Assembly (NCBI RefSeq): GCF_963678635.1
Contig: NC_087067.1
Span: 9,161,716-9,225,715 of the forward strand
From: Symsagittifera roscoffensis
Lineage: Eukaryota > Xenacoelomorpha > Acoela > Convolutidae
Reading direction: 5' to 3'
DNA: 64,000 nt
The position numbers and the translations under genes were made by a program. Numbering within the stretch: the stretch's first letter is position 1; each line of letters begins with the position of its first letter. Of this stretch, positions 1 through 9,711 are shown piece by piece. Below the pieces are notes generated by a model. That model searched no databases. It was not told the origin of the DNA and saw nothing but the letters and a program-made list of their open reading frames with translations.

Positions 1-543
1 CCCCGCTTGGGTTACTCTCTCATCTTACCCTTGCATCCCCCCTATTTCAACACCCATGCCTCATCCTCACCCCTTTTTGGACCACAATTACGTCACGCTT
101 ATTTCCCTGGCAACCTCACTGTTCGCAAATATTGAATCTTGACACTTAATTTAATAATTCATAGCCTACTTCACTTTTCCTCTTCTCTTTTTTCTGACAG
201 CGTGAAAAAAATAAAATGGTAAATTTGTTAGATAGATTTAAAACACAGGAGGCAATGAACCGAATTTAGTTTTTCGAAATAACGACATTTGTTACATTAA
301 CGATCAGATGGCGCACGACTAATTTATAGAGATAAAATTAGCTTTATAGGTATAAATTAATTTGGTGAAAAATGAATAAAACAATTACAACCTCAACATC
401 AAAAATAGTGTCAGAGGCACCATACGGTTTCTTTTCAATAAAATAATGAAAAATTAAAAGAATTCACGCTGATGATAAAACAGAGTTTGATCATAAGCTT
501 TGATGAAAAAGGGGTTTGAACAAAACACGTCATTGTGTTCTCG
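1..543. other. Left flank of the LTR element, no gene seen
   Basis: AT-rich sequence without a convincing ORF, RNA gene or repeat boundary. Its last bases (aatac, 544-548) form the left target-site duplication of the LTR element that follows. Confidence 0.6.
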
Positions 544-548
544 AATAC

Positions 549-971
549 TGTGACATCACTACATGACGTCATGCATTCTTATGCTATAATAGATAACATA
601 ATTAACCTTCTTAATGAAATGAAGTTCATACATCTATATTTATTTAACTATGTAAATATTGATGGTAATTAATACCAATCATAGGAGATTTAGACCGAGC
701 TACTAATCAATTGGGTAGACTTGAAGAGAATAAAATATTAGAATCATGATCTAACTTGCGCCGATCGACAAGCGATATTCAGAAGTTAAGAACCGAATCC
801 TGCGTCCTTAAAAGCAAGATAAGTCTTAACCGCTCGAGACATATAAATTATGAATACAATTCAATAAAAATTGATAGCCAGTAGCGCTAATTACTATCCG
901 AACAGCTTACAACATTAACAATAAACGACGATATAGCTGTCCACGGCCATCCGAAGGGACACTATATCACA
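549..971 (+). repeat. 5' LTR
   Basis: 423 bp with TGTGA/TCACA ends, nearly identical to 9284-9706. It carries a CATGACGTCATG palindrome and a TATAAT just downstream (promoter-like), and AATAAA-type hexamers near its right half. Confidence 0.95.
564..590 (+). promoter_or_regulatory. Likely LTR promoter: CRE palindrome plus TATA-like box
   Basis: TGACGTCA at 564-571 is the exact ATF/CREB response element and lies inside the 12-bp palindrome CATGACGTCATG. TATAAT follows at 585-590. The same pair is intact in the 3' LTR (9299-9306 onward). Role as promoter is inferred from position in an LTR. Confidence 0.5.
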
Positions 972-989
972 TGGTGACTGTCGCGGAAG
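972..989 (+). other. Primer binding site
   Basis: TGGTGACTGTCGCGGAAG starts directly after the 5' LTR. TGG pairs with the CCA end of a tRNA, as in most LTR elements. I cannot assign the primer tRNA. Confidence 0.6.
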
Positions 990-1611
990 ATTCTACTTCT
1001 GGATTCACCAAAAGTCATCGGCACATGCAATCTTCATCACACGAGCGGACAACGACAACCGCACTTTGCTGAAACAGAACAGGGCAACACAACCCGTTTC
1101 ACCCAGCAACGCTCAGATGTGGAAAGCAGAGCAACATTCAGCGAACAACTGAGACAGACAGGGAGAAAAAGAAGACAGCCTCAACTTCTCAACATCTCCG
1201 GGCTGAAAGTTTCTCCAATCTACAGAAGCAGATGTGGATTGTGACCTACAACATCACTACTTCTTGTTCCAGTCAGAAGGCAGGGCAGCTGAGCTACTGA
1301 CAAGGCAGACAAAGAAAGCAAATCTACAGGTTTTTCAACAATCAACAAAAACAGTTAGTTAAAACAAAACTCGAAACTCAAACCTGCAGTAAATTGATAT
1401 AATTATCATTAAGTTTCCCCACCATAGAAGTCAAGTAACGGAACCTTTAGCACAACCATATAATTGCATCAATAAATCTGATCAGTGATACTACTAGCTT
1501 TCTTTAAGAGCTAATTTATATAGCAAACTCCCTAGTGTTCCCCCTAAATTGAATAACTGCTGTATCTTATCATCAACTGTATCATCCTGATATTCATTCG
1601 ACTGTAATACG

Positions 1612-2934
1612 ATGGCACACGCGCAAGTTTCGGTCGAACCCTATGGAGGAACGGAAAAAGAAGACTTTTCAGAATTCGAGCTATTTTTTCAAGGCTACAT
1701 CGGAGTAGCAGCGATACCAAACGCACAACAAGCGAACTTCTTGCAACTGCACCTACGAGACAACGCGCTGCGATTCTACCAGACACTAGGACCAGCAACT
1801 CGAGCGAACGCTCCCGCGAGTGTCATAGCCCTAAGGGATCACTTTTGCAACCCCCAACTTCAAGAAATCCACGTTTTGAATTTAGAACAACTGCGATTCA
1901 ACACGAAAACAGATACCCCAGAGAATTTCTTGGTCAACTTAACGAAAAAAGCGCAGCTAGCGTATCCGACACCAGATTTGCCAGCTGTCGCCCCAATTGA
2001 TCCTGCAATAATTGGAGCACCTGCAGCAGGAGAAGCAGCACGATTCCACCGAGAAACTGCTCAAAGGCAAGAAAGGATAGATGCTGTACATGACAACCGA
2101 AATGAACAAACTAAACGACTGTTCATTAAGGGAATGCCAGGCTGGCTGCGATCAAAACTGATGGAACAACCACCTGCAACTACAGTTCAGGAACTGTGCA
2201 ACCTGACCAAGAAGCAAATCACCATTCGTGAGATTTGCCGAAAAGACGATTACCCGGAAGACGGATTTAACGAAACAAACGACAAAGTCTCAGAAAATTT
2301 AATAAGCGCTATCACAAAATTGTCCACAAATCAGGAAAAAATGGAGAAGCAGCTTAACGAAATGATATCACAAATAACTGAGCAGTCGAATAAACAATCG
2401 AATCCGCTCCCCGAACAAAATCGGAACAACAACAGTCAGAGTGATCAGTATAGTGGCTATCAGCCAAACCAAAATAATGGGTATGGACAACAGCGAGGCA
2501 ACAGAGGCGGAAGACGTAGAAATATTTGGCAAAATAAATTTGATTTCAACAATACTCAGCCAAACTTTCACAATATGCCACCAGTTGCACAACAGCCATA
2601 TTCGCAATTGTACCCTCAAAATCAGCAGTACCCAAACATGAACCAAAATCAACAGCCAATGGTTCAAATGCATCCATCAGCACAGTTCCACAGTACCAGA
2701 AATATCCGACGCAACAATTTGTCGCAAATCAAATGCCTCAAGCTGAAACGCAAAATCCCAACGGACCTTTTGGACCAATGGTGCGATCATCAGCCAAATT
2801 TTGTGACGTTTGTGGAAAATTTAACCACACAGCAAGTCAATGCTGGTGGCGACAGAAACAACAAGGACGCGGACAAAATTTCCCGTTTCCAAACGAGCCA
2901 AAAAACTAATAAAGCCACTGAGTCAGCCCCCTAA
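1612..2934 (+). CDS. gag: Gag (capsid/nucleocapsid), frameshifted near its C-terminus
   Basis: First long ORF of the LTR element. Residues 1-220 look like a retrotransposon capsid: an F-x-G-Y patch, the motif LHLRDNALRFYQTL, and a later helix with RLFIKGMPGWLRSKL. A Gln/Asn/Gly-rich linker with a basic GNRGGRRR patch follows. A CX2CX4HX4C zinc knuckle (C-DV-C-GKFN-H-TASQ-C) is present at 2802-2843 but in another frame (frame of base 2796), which runs to a TAA at 2907-2909. A single-base indel near 2672-2690 therefore moved the reading off the knuckle, and the last ~80 residues read here are out of frame. In the intact element Gag would end at 2909 on the slippery site. Gag packages the RNA and forms the particle. 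Confidence 0.85.
   Translation: MAHAQVSVEPYGGTEKEDFSEFELFFQGYIGVAAIPNAQQANFLQLHLRDNALRFYQTLGPATRANAPASVIALRDHFCNPQLQEIHVLNLEQLRFNTKTDTPENFLVNLTKKAQLAYPTPDLPAVAPIDPAIIGAPAAGEAARFHRETAQRQERIDAVHDNRNEQTKRLFIKGMPGWLRSKLMEQPPATTVQELCNLTKKQITIREICRKDDYPEDGFNETNDKVSENLISAITKLSTNQEKMEKQLNEMISQITEQSNKQSNPLPEQNRNNNSQSDQYSGYQPNQNNGYGQQRGNRGGRRRNIWQNKFDFNNTQPNFHNMPPVAQQPYSQLYPQNQQYPNMNQNQQPMVQMHPSAQFHSTRNIRRNNLSQIKCLKLKRKIPTDLLDQWCDHQPNFVTFVENLTTQQVNAGGDRNNKDADKISRFQTSQKTNKATESAP
2900..2906 (+). promoter_or_regulatory. Programmed -1 frameshift site A AAA AAC
   Basis: The heptamer sits in the zinc-knuckle frame so that AAA AAC are the last two gag codons before TAA (2907-2909). A -1 slip enters the frame open from 2840 to 3133, which leads toward the protease. 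This is the canonical X XXY YYZ arrangement for gag-pol expression. No stem-loop was evaluated. Confidence 0.7.
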
Positions 2935-2994
2935 ATCATCGAAATCACCTAAATCATCACCTAACGAACTTTTCCAACCTGATGAGATACTTAG

Positions 2995-4809
2995 CCTTTA
3001 CGCAATAATCCCTGCGGAAGGAACAGTACTGACGTACACAAAAATACGTTCTCATCGGGATTACAACGTAGAGCCCTGGTCGATACAGGAGCCTGCGCAA
3101 ATGTTATCTCAAAACAGACATTTGAAGACCTAAAAGAAGAAAAATCGCTATTTCGCCCTCTTGAAGTAAATGAACCCAAACTGAAGAGAGTTAGAATGGC
3201 AGGAGGACAGCAAGTCTCCATTGAAACTGAAGTAACGTTAGAATTCCGATTGGCAGACATGACCTTTATAGAATCATTTCTCGTTCTTCATGCAGCCAAT
3301 TCAATAATTCTAGGAAATCCTTTCTATAAAAAACATCATATTCATGTCTGTCCGAAGTATAATCTACTGCATTTCAAAGACATGACCCTTCAAATCAACG
3401 AAATAAAACCTCCAAACGAGCCAAGAAGAGTCAATAGAGTGAAAAAATTCCCTTTGCTTCTGACAAAACGTCAAACAATAGCCCCGCATCAGACAATTCT
3501 TGTAGAATGCCAGCTAGAGAACACATGTCAAGACATGGAAAAAACTACCGGAATCGTGATTCCAGCTCAGGAATTTGAAGAAAACTGTGAAATTGCGTTC
3601 ACTTCTTCAATAAGCGAAGTGCTGAAAAACAACCTGTTGTATATCACAGCGTTTAACATCACCGATCATCACATTACTTTGCCTTTCAAAACCGAAATTG
3701 GGAAATTTTCAATTCTGACTCTGAAAGAAGCAGAAAATTTATTTCCCATCGAACCTGAAATGATTGCATTTGCAAAAATGAACCACCCGGACGATATTGA
3801 AATGGGCATTAATGAGCTAATTCAACAATCGTGTGATAGTCAGCAGCCCCAAATGAAGCATGAACCTGAGTATGAAAAATTTTGGTTTCCTACGCCTGAA
3901 ACATGTCAAAACCCTGAATTACTTCCTCAAATCCAACGCGACATTTACGACCAAATTCTTCATTTTCAAGGTCTTGAAAAACTTGAACCGAAAACGAAAT
4001 GTCAAGATCGATTGAAATTTATCAAGAACTTTAAGTGGGAGAATTCAGTGTTGACAGAAGACCAAAGGTCAAAAGTAGAAGATTTGCTTGTTGACTTTTC
4101 GGACATCTTTGCCAAACATAGATTCGATGTTGGGTACAATTCCGACCTCAAAATCAAACTAAAACCGGAACACACACGACCTCTGTATACACAAGGACCA
4201 CCTACGCCGATACATTTGCGACACGAATTGACAGTGGAACTTGCCCTTATGCACTATTATGGACTTATAACAACATTGTCACACTCTAAATACAGTAGTC
4301 CACTATTTGCACATCGAAAGCCAACTGGTAAATTGCGGATGTTGATTGACCTCAGAAGGATAAACCATTCACTCAAGAATGACTACATCAACAGCAACTT
4401 TCCGATCTCAAATATGACCGATGCTTCGAACCACTTCGCAGGAAAGAGCTTGTTTACCAAACTTGATTGCTCACAAGCATACCATTGTGTGCAAATGGCA
4501 GATGACCTTTCAGTCCAACTTTTGGCATTTAACTTCGGTTCACGAACTTACGCATACAAATGCCTGGCTCAAGGTCTAAGTAAATCAGTAACAGGATTTA
4601 GTTCTTTTATCCGACACTACCTTGATCCATGCTTAGCTGCGGACCTATGTACACAATTCATGGATGACATAGGAAGCGCTGTGTATAACTTCGATGAAAT
4701 GATACCGACCCTTTCGAAAATATTCGAATGTGTACGGAAGTCAGGACTTAAATTGTCGCCGAACAAATGTGAGATCGGAACACAATGTTCAAATATTATG
4801 GACTTATAA
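2995..4809 (+). pseudogene. pol: Pol, N-terminal part: aspartic protease and reverse transcriptase, interrupted
   Basis: The frame is open from 2995; the only long ATG ORF in it starts at 3196. Aspartic protease: active site LVDTGACANVIS, with D-T-G at 3082-3090, then a second half with ILGNPFY. The protease lies upstream of the 3196 ATG, so expression must come from the Gag-Pol frameshift. A lost base near 3071 explains why the slippage frame (2840-3133) does not join it. RT follows: LRMLIDLRRIN (motif 2), FTKLDCSQAYH (motif A, catalytic D), AQGLSKSV (motif B), FMDDIGSA (motif C, FMDD in place of YxDD). The frame ends at TAA 4807-4809 inside a 57-bp insertion. Confidence 0.85.
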
Positions 4810-4851
4810 CACTACTTGTTGTGTTATAAATATTATGGACTTATAACACTA
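4795..4851 (+). other. 57-bp templated insertion that stops the RT
   Basis: The 18-mer TATTATGGACTTATAACA occurs at 4794-4811 and 4831-4848, and once more at 4255-4272 in the same RT gene. Removing about 57 bp (19 codons) would bring CEIGTQCSN next to the RNIITPAG that follows, which matches the usual spacing in Ty3 RT. The insert keeps frame but adds TAA at 4807. Confidence 0.75.
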
Positions 4852-6585
4852 CTCCTGCGGAACATAATCACACCAGCAGGAGTGTCACCGGAACAAGAGA
4901 AAATCTCCACGTTCTTTAAAAAAATTAAAATGCCACAAACTGTAAAACAAGTTAAACGACTAATCGGTTTTGTACAGTTTTTTCGCAACTATATGCCAAG
5001 CCTAGGAGAAAAACTGATACCATTTTATCGACTCCTCAGAAAAGATGTTGCTTTTCAAACGGATGAGGATCACCACAAAAGTCTCGAAGTGCTAAAGCAT
5101 GATCTGATACAAGCAACAGACATAACACTTCGGTTACCAAAACCAGGATTACAATACGTAATACTCTGTGATGCAAGCTATCATGGAACCGGTTTTGTGC
5201 TCATGGTTGAAGACTATGTGAAGACTGACAGTAAAGGTGAAATGAAAACGTATGCACCAGTGTCTTTTGGATCAAGACTCTTCAATACAGCACAACTGAA
5301 GTTCTCCATATACTACAAAGAGTTCTTAGCTCTATATTTTGCTCTCGATCATTTCTCTCATTTCATTTGGGGATCATCCAAACCAGTAATAATACTGACT
5401 GATAATCGGAGCCTGACACAGTTTTTTCAAGCAAAAACTATTCCACCGTCAGTTTGGAATTTCTTGGATCGAGTAATGGCATTTAACATCATCATTGCGC
5501 ATATACCTGGAAAAGCAAACTATGCAGCAGATTTTCTCTCAAGAATGCAAACAGACCCAGCAGCTTCTCTCTCCCTGAAACTAACGGACAAAATTCCAGT
5601 ACGAGAGATTCAAATCGACACGACAGCTAAAGTACCTGATGCATCTCTCAACCTGATCCAATCAATGGAGGACTTTTTCCCCGAAAAGAAGACAATTGAC
5701 GATAATCTAAGAACACAATTAATTGAACTAGGACTCTATGAAAACGTTATGCGAGAGCTCAGCACGCAAGAAAATAACAATATCATCCAACCACAAAACT
5801 TCGTCCGACTATCAGGACCACTAATTGCCGCAGTTGGCTATCCTGATCCTGCTGACATTTTTCATGACCTGAATTTGAGTCACGAAGTTCTCAATCCGAA
5901 AAATGAACAAGAAAAGGATCCTGATATCGAAGATGTGAAGAACTGGATACGGAATGAACAAGTTCCAAACCTCACGTACGAAAACAGTCGAAAGAAGAAA
6001 TATGCGAAGCAATTTAATCGACTCATACTTGAAAACGACGTTCTGTACCGAAACTTCTTCGATGGCACAGGAAAGGTGATGTATAAACAATACTGCCTAC
6101 CTAAACATCGTTGGAAAGAAGCTGTGTATCGACTCCACAACTCGCCAACTGGCGGACATCTTGGAATGACAAGGACATCAGAAGAGTTCAGAAAACGATT
6201 TTACCTTCCCGGCTTCACTGAATTCCTAACTAATACGATTAAAAATTGCCTGACGTGTCTGCAACTTAAACAGGCAACGGCAAAGCATCAGATTCCACCA
6301 CTACAACCAATTTCATCATTGCAATGTTTCCCAGGCGATATGATGCAAATTGATATAGTTGGACCAATGAAGTCACCTGTCTACAAGTTTGTTCTCACGG
6401 GAATCGATGTATTCTCGAAATACTTGTTTCGAGAATACAGCAGCCCCTATCGCTCCTGCAGCAGTCCCAATTCCCGCAGCAGCACCAATAGTTGCACCAT
6501 TGCCTCTGGTACCGCTACCAATAGCAGCACCGCCGCCACCAGCACTTCCACCGGAACCAGATCCAGAACCCTTAGCTCCACCTGA
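4816..6585 (+). pseudogene. pol: Pol, C-terminal part: RT thumb, RNase H, integrase zinc domain and truncated integrase core
   Basis: Same frame as the preceding part. RT connection: NIITPAGVSP, then IGFVQFFRNYMP. RNase H: LCDAS (D119), KEFLALYF (E), ILTDNRSL (D), and AADFLSR with GKANYAADF (D). Integrase HHCC zinc domain: RLHNSPTGGHLG and NCLTCLQLK near 6130-6260. The core starts with MMQIDIVGP (first catalytic Asp) and GIDVFSKYLF, then changes abruptly at about 6420-6438 into out-of-frame proline-rich coding sequence. The second Asp and the Glu of the D,D-35-E triad are absent, so this copy cannot make an active integrase. The last ~60 residues of the ORF (Ser/Thr-rich) are a wrong-frame reading of the next ORF. 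Confidence 0.85.
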
Positions 6586-7480
6586 GTTTGAATACAACGA
6601 TGAACTAAATAACGACGAACCAATGAACGAGACAGCGGTTACAATGCCTACTACAGTTAATCTCAAAAACGATGGACAAAACATGGCCCAAGAAACATCG
6701 CGAACGAAGCGCAAAGCAGCAGTCGAAGCGCGAGACAAAATATTTTGCCAAACGCGCTTCAGCAACGATGTGAGATACCACCCAATACCACCACGCGAAT
6801 TGCAACCGCAAAAACTCCGCCTACGAACAGTAGATGGACACGAAGTGGCTCCAGTTACATTCAGTCCACGATCAGCGCAGAATGACAATAAAGCAAATAT
6901 ACGAAAGAAAGCGGAGGAGGCGAATGAAGACTTTCCTCCACGAGAGGCGAAAAGGAACATTATTAAGGACAGCGTGAAGCGAGCGAAACAAATGACTAAA
7001 CGAAAGAATGGGCCCAGCAGCAGCAAAGATTCGGTAAATGCAATCTATGAGCCAAATATCTTTGTTGGAGCAGGCGATGTTTTACAGTTCCCAGGCTCTA
7101 TAGCTCACTGCGTCTCAAGTCACTTTCAAATGGCAAAAGGAGTAGCAAAGCAGATCACCAGCGCATACCCATGTATCAGACCAACCCTTAAAAGCATTGA
7201 AACACCGATAGTTGGATCATCAGTTTCAGTTTCTCTGCCTTGGGAAAATAAGTCAATCTTCAATTTAGTCACTAAACCACAATTCTTTGACAAGCCAACA
7301 TACTACGATTTGTCAAGAAGCCTCAACTGCATGAAGCAACAGCTCTTGCAGAAAGGAATAAATGCGATAGCCATGCCAAAAATTGGATGTGGACTCGACA
7401 AATTGAAAGAAAGTAGAGTTTTCAGCATAATTTGCGACATTTTCGCAAAAACGAACATCAAAATTTTCATTTACATATGA
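6407..7480 (+). CDS. 3' pol region ending in a TARG1/OARD1-like macrodomain
   Basis: The first ATG in this frame is 6407, but the start is an artefact of the integrase deletion; in the intact element the frame was probably fused to integrase. Order: Pro/Ala-rich stretch, acidic patch, basic linker (integrase-tail-like), then from about 7040 a macrodomain of ~140 residues. Seen motifs: FVGAGDVLQF, SIAHCVSSHFQMAKGVA, FNLVTK, KPTYYDLSRSLNCMK, MPKIGCGLDKLK, and a terminal hydrophobic strand IKIFIY. These match human TARG1 (OARD1) in order and spacing, including the aspartate in GCGLD used by TARG1 to remove ADP-ribose from glutamate/aspartate. The TARG1 catalytic lysine position appears to be a proline (SLPWEN), so the activity may differ or be only ADP-ribose binding. 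Function in the element is unknown. Confidence 0.85.
   Translation: MYSRNTCFENTAAPIAPAAVPIPAAAPIVAPLPLVPLPIAAPPPPALPPEPDPEPLAPPEFEYNDELNNDEPMNETAVTMPTTVNLKNDGQNMAQETSRTKRKAAVEARDKIFCQTRFSNDVRYHPIPPRELQPQKLRLRTVDGHEVAPVTFSPRSAQNDNKANIRKKAEEANEDFPPREAKRNIIKDSVKRAKQMTKRKNGPSSSKDSVNAIYEPNIFVGAGDVLQFPGSIAHCVSSHFQMAKGVAKQITSAYPCIRPTLKSIETPIVGSSVSVSLPWENKSIFNLVTKPQFFDKPTYYDLSRSLNCMKQQLLQKGINAIAMPKIGCGLDKLKESRVFSIICDIFAKTNIKIFIYI
6409..6438 (+). other. Perfect hairpin at the integrase deletion junction
   Basis: GTATTCTCGAAA (6409-6420), loop TACTTG, TTTCGAGAATAC (6427-6438): a 12-bp perfect inverted repeat exactly where the integrase frame ends and the proline-rich frame begins. Confidence 0.9.
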
Positions 7481-9283
7481 AACAAAGTCACGATATCGCG
7501 CCCTACCGTTCATGCATTCACTATAACCCTTTCTAGCTCCAACAGCAACCAGCTGATGTTACAAAAATCAAAAAAGACGAAGTCAAGTCGAAGAAAAAGA
7601 GAAAAATTCAGGAAAAGTCTTCTTTCAAATTCGAGATTTCCGCAAAAACGGACGTCCAAGACACCATTTGCGTGGTACAACGATTTCATACTCCTGGATC
7701 ATCCTTATAATCCTACCGGGACACAGTCACGAAGTGGGTCCACTAGGAGGCAACATCTTCATGAAGATCTCGAAAAATCCACCTGTTGCCCACGTATTAA
7801 CATTACGAATAAAAAATTTTCGGGACCCCCACCAAACATGTGGACGAATTTTGAAAATTTTGGTGCGATTGATCTCCAGAACCCTAATGAGGAACCTGCT
7901 GGAAGCTGGTCCACTAGGAGAAAACAACTTCGCGAGATCTCGAAAAATCCACCTGTTGCCCATGTTTAAGCATTACGAATAAAAAAGTTTTTCGCCCCCC
8001 ATCAATGAGTCGAAGAAAATTCGAAATTTTTGGGCTCATTGATCCTCAAATTACCAATGACGAACAGGCATGAAGTTGGTCCACTAGCAGACCAAAATTT
8101 GGTGCCATACATCAATTCTCAACATTCCCATGTATTAGTATAGGAAAAACAAGAAAAATAACTTTCGAGGGATATCTTTGCAGAAATGCGGAAAAAAAAC
8201 ACTCAAATGTGCCAGCAAAGATTCAACGGAATTGTTAGTACAACCCTCAAAGTTTACAAGCATTGCTGAAAAACAACACGCGAACTTTAAAAGCTAATTA
8301 GAACATCATAAATATCAACAAATTTGATGAAAAACTGAAATTCATCAATTTTAATTCTAACTGATGCCAAATTTTGCTCAGGCGAACCAGCAAAATGCCT
8401 AAATAGCCTATAAGAGTGATTTACAACGTCTGTAGAAAACACGACGACAGACCACAAAAGCCAGATTCAGCACAAAAAGACGTTGATTGCGACAAAATGC
8501 AAAACCTTCGTCGAAATAGTGGAAATCTGACAACAAACAAGGAAGCTTATCGCCTTCATTCAGGGAGAAAGGCCAACTAAGGCACAACACGCCTAATGGA
8601 AGAAGAAACGATGACTCCTGAGAACACAATCTGAAAAACCAAGTTCAACTTTTACGCACGTACACCAGAGTACAAATTGCTTTCCTAGTTGCAAACTTCA
8701 ACAAAAAAGTGAATAATTCGACAAAACAGATAACTGTAAAATTGTTGGAAATCTATTCGCAATTGAAGAGGCCACGAAAAGACTGAAGTCACCTCATTTG
8801 AAAAAGCAACAACCAATTCGGGCACCAATGGAACAAAAGAAATGACTAGCAACAAACAAAGAAAGAAGATAAAAACAACGAAGCGACGAACAACAATCGT
8901 CTGCTACACGACACTACAGTACTTGCACCGCAAACTTAGTTATAGTTGACAACTGAACCTATTTTGCTATCATACACTTGATTCATTCATCTATCATTTA
9001 ACTCCCATAACCCGACTCAATGTGGCTTTCTTTCCCCTTTTAAATATTTCCCATTTAAACTCAACTATTAAATATTTCAAATTATTTAAATCAAAGTGAT
9101 AATGTGTGCTTTTAAACTAATGAGTGCTTAATTAAAGCTCGTTATAACGTGATACATGATAAACAATTTTCTTGTAGCAGTATATATTTTGTCAATTTGA
9201 TTATAAGTTTTAAACTGAATTATTTTAACTGTAAACAGTCAAAAACTCAAAACCACCCGGGAAGATTTCTTCTTGTGAGGTAG
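7481..9283 (+). other. 3' untranslated region of the LTR element
   Basis: No convincing ORF. 7670-8170 holds three degenerate ~170-bp repeats. 8170-9283 is AT-rich; I see no envelope gene. The bases before the 3' LTR (GTGAGGTAG) are only a weak polypurine tract. Confidence 0.6.
7670..8170 (+). repeat. Three tandem ~170-bp repeats in the 3' UTR
   Basis: GTCCACTAGG or GTCCACTAGC recurs at 7738, 7909 and 8079. Copies 1 and 2 share CTCGAAAAATCCACCTGTTG and ATTACGAATAAAAAA; copy 3 is more diverged. The small ORFs here (7556-7982) are products of the repeat. Confidence 0.8.
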
Positions 9284-9706
9284 TGTGACATCACTACATG
9301 ACGTCATGCATTCTTATGCTATAATAGATAACATAATTAACCTTCTTAATGAAATGAAGTTCATACATCTATATTTATTTAACTATGTAAATATTGATGG
9401 TAATTAATACCAATCATAGGAGATTTAGACCGAGCTACTAATCAATTCGGTAGACTTGAAGAGATTAAAATATTAGAATCATGATCTAACTTGCGCCGAT
9501 CGACTAGCGATATTCAGAAGTTAAGAACCGAATCCTGCGTCCTTAAAAGCAAGATAAGTCTTAACCGCTCGAGACATATAAATTATGAATACAATTCAAT
9601 AATAATTGATAGCCAGTAGCGCTAATTACTATCCGAACAGCTTACAACATTAACAATAAACGACGATATAGCTGTCCACAGCCATCCGAAGGGACACTAT
9701 ATCACA
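9284..9706 (+). repeat. 3' LTR
   Basis: 423 bp, same length as the 5' LTR, ends TCACA, followed by the target duplication aatac at 9707-9711. Confidence 0.95.
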
Positions 9707-9711
9707 AATAC

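Larger units (their letters stand above)
549..9706 (+). mobile_element. Ty3/gypsy-type LTR retrotransposon with a macrodomain ORF
   Basis: A complete 9,158-bp insertion. Two 423-bp LTRs (549-971 and 9284-9706) begin TGTGA and end TCACA, and the element is flanked by the 5-bp duplication aatac (544-548, 9707-9711), the usual size for Ty3/gypsy. The order is gag, protease, RT, RNase H, integrase, which is the Ty3 order. I count about five LTR mismatches (~1.2 %), so the insertion is young. The copy is defective: one frame break in gag, one before the protease, a 57-bp insertion with a stop in RT, and loss of most of the integrase core. A 3' ORF ends in a macrodomain. No envelope-like ORF is seen. 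Confidence 0.95.

Noticed and set aside
6373-7026. 217-residue minus-strand ORF
   Set aside because: Antisense of the proline/alanine-rich pol tail; composition shadow.
7040-7480. Macrodomain as a host gene interrupted by the retrotransposon
   Set aside because: It lies wholly inside the two matched LTRs, in the same ORF as the integrase-tail-like linker, with no intron or own promoter seen.
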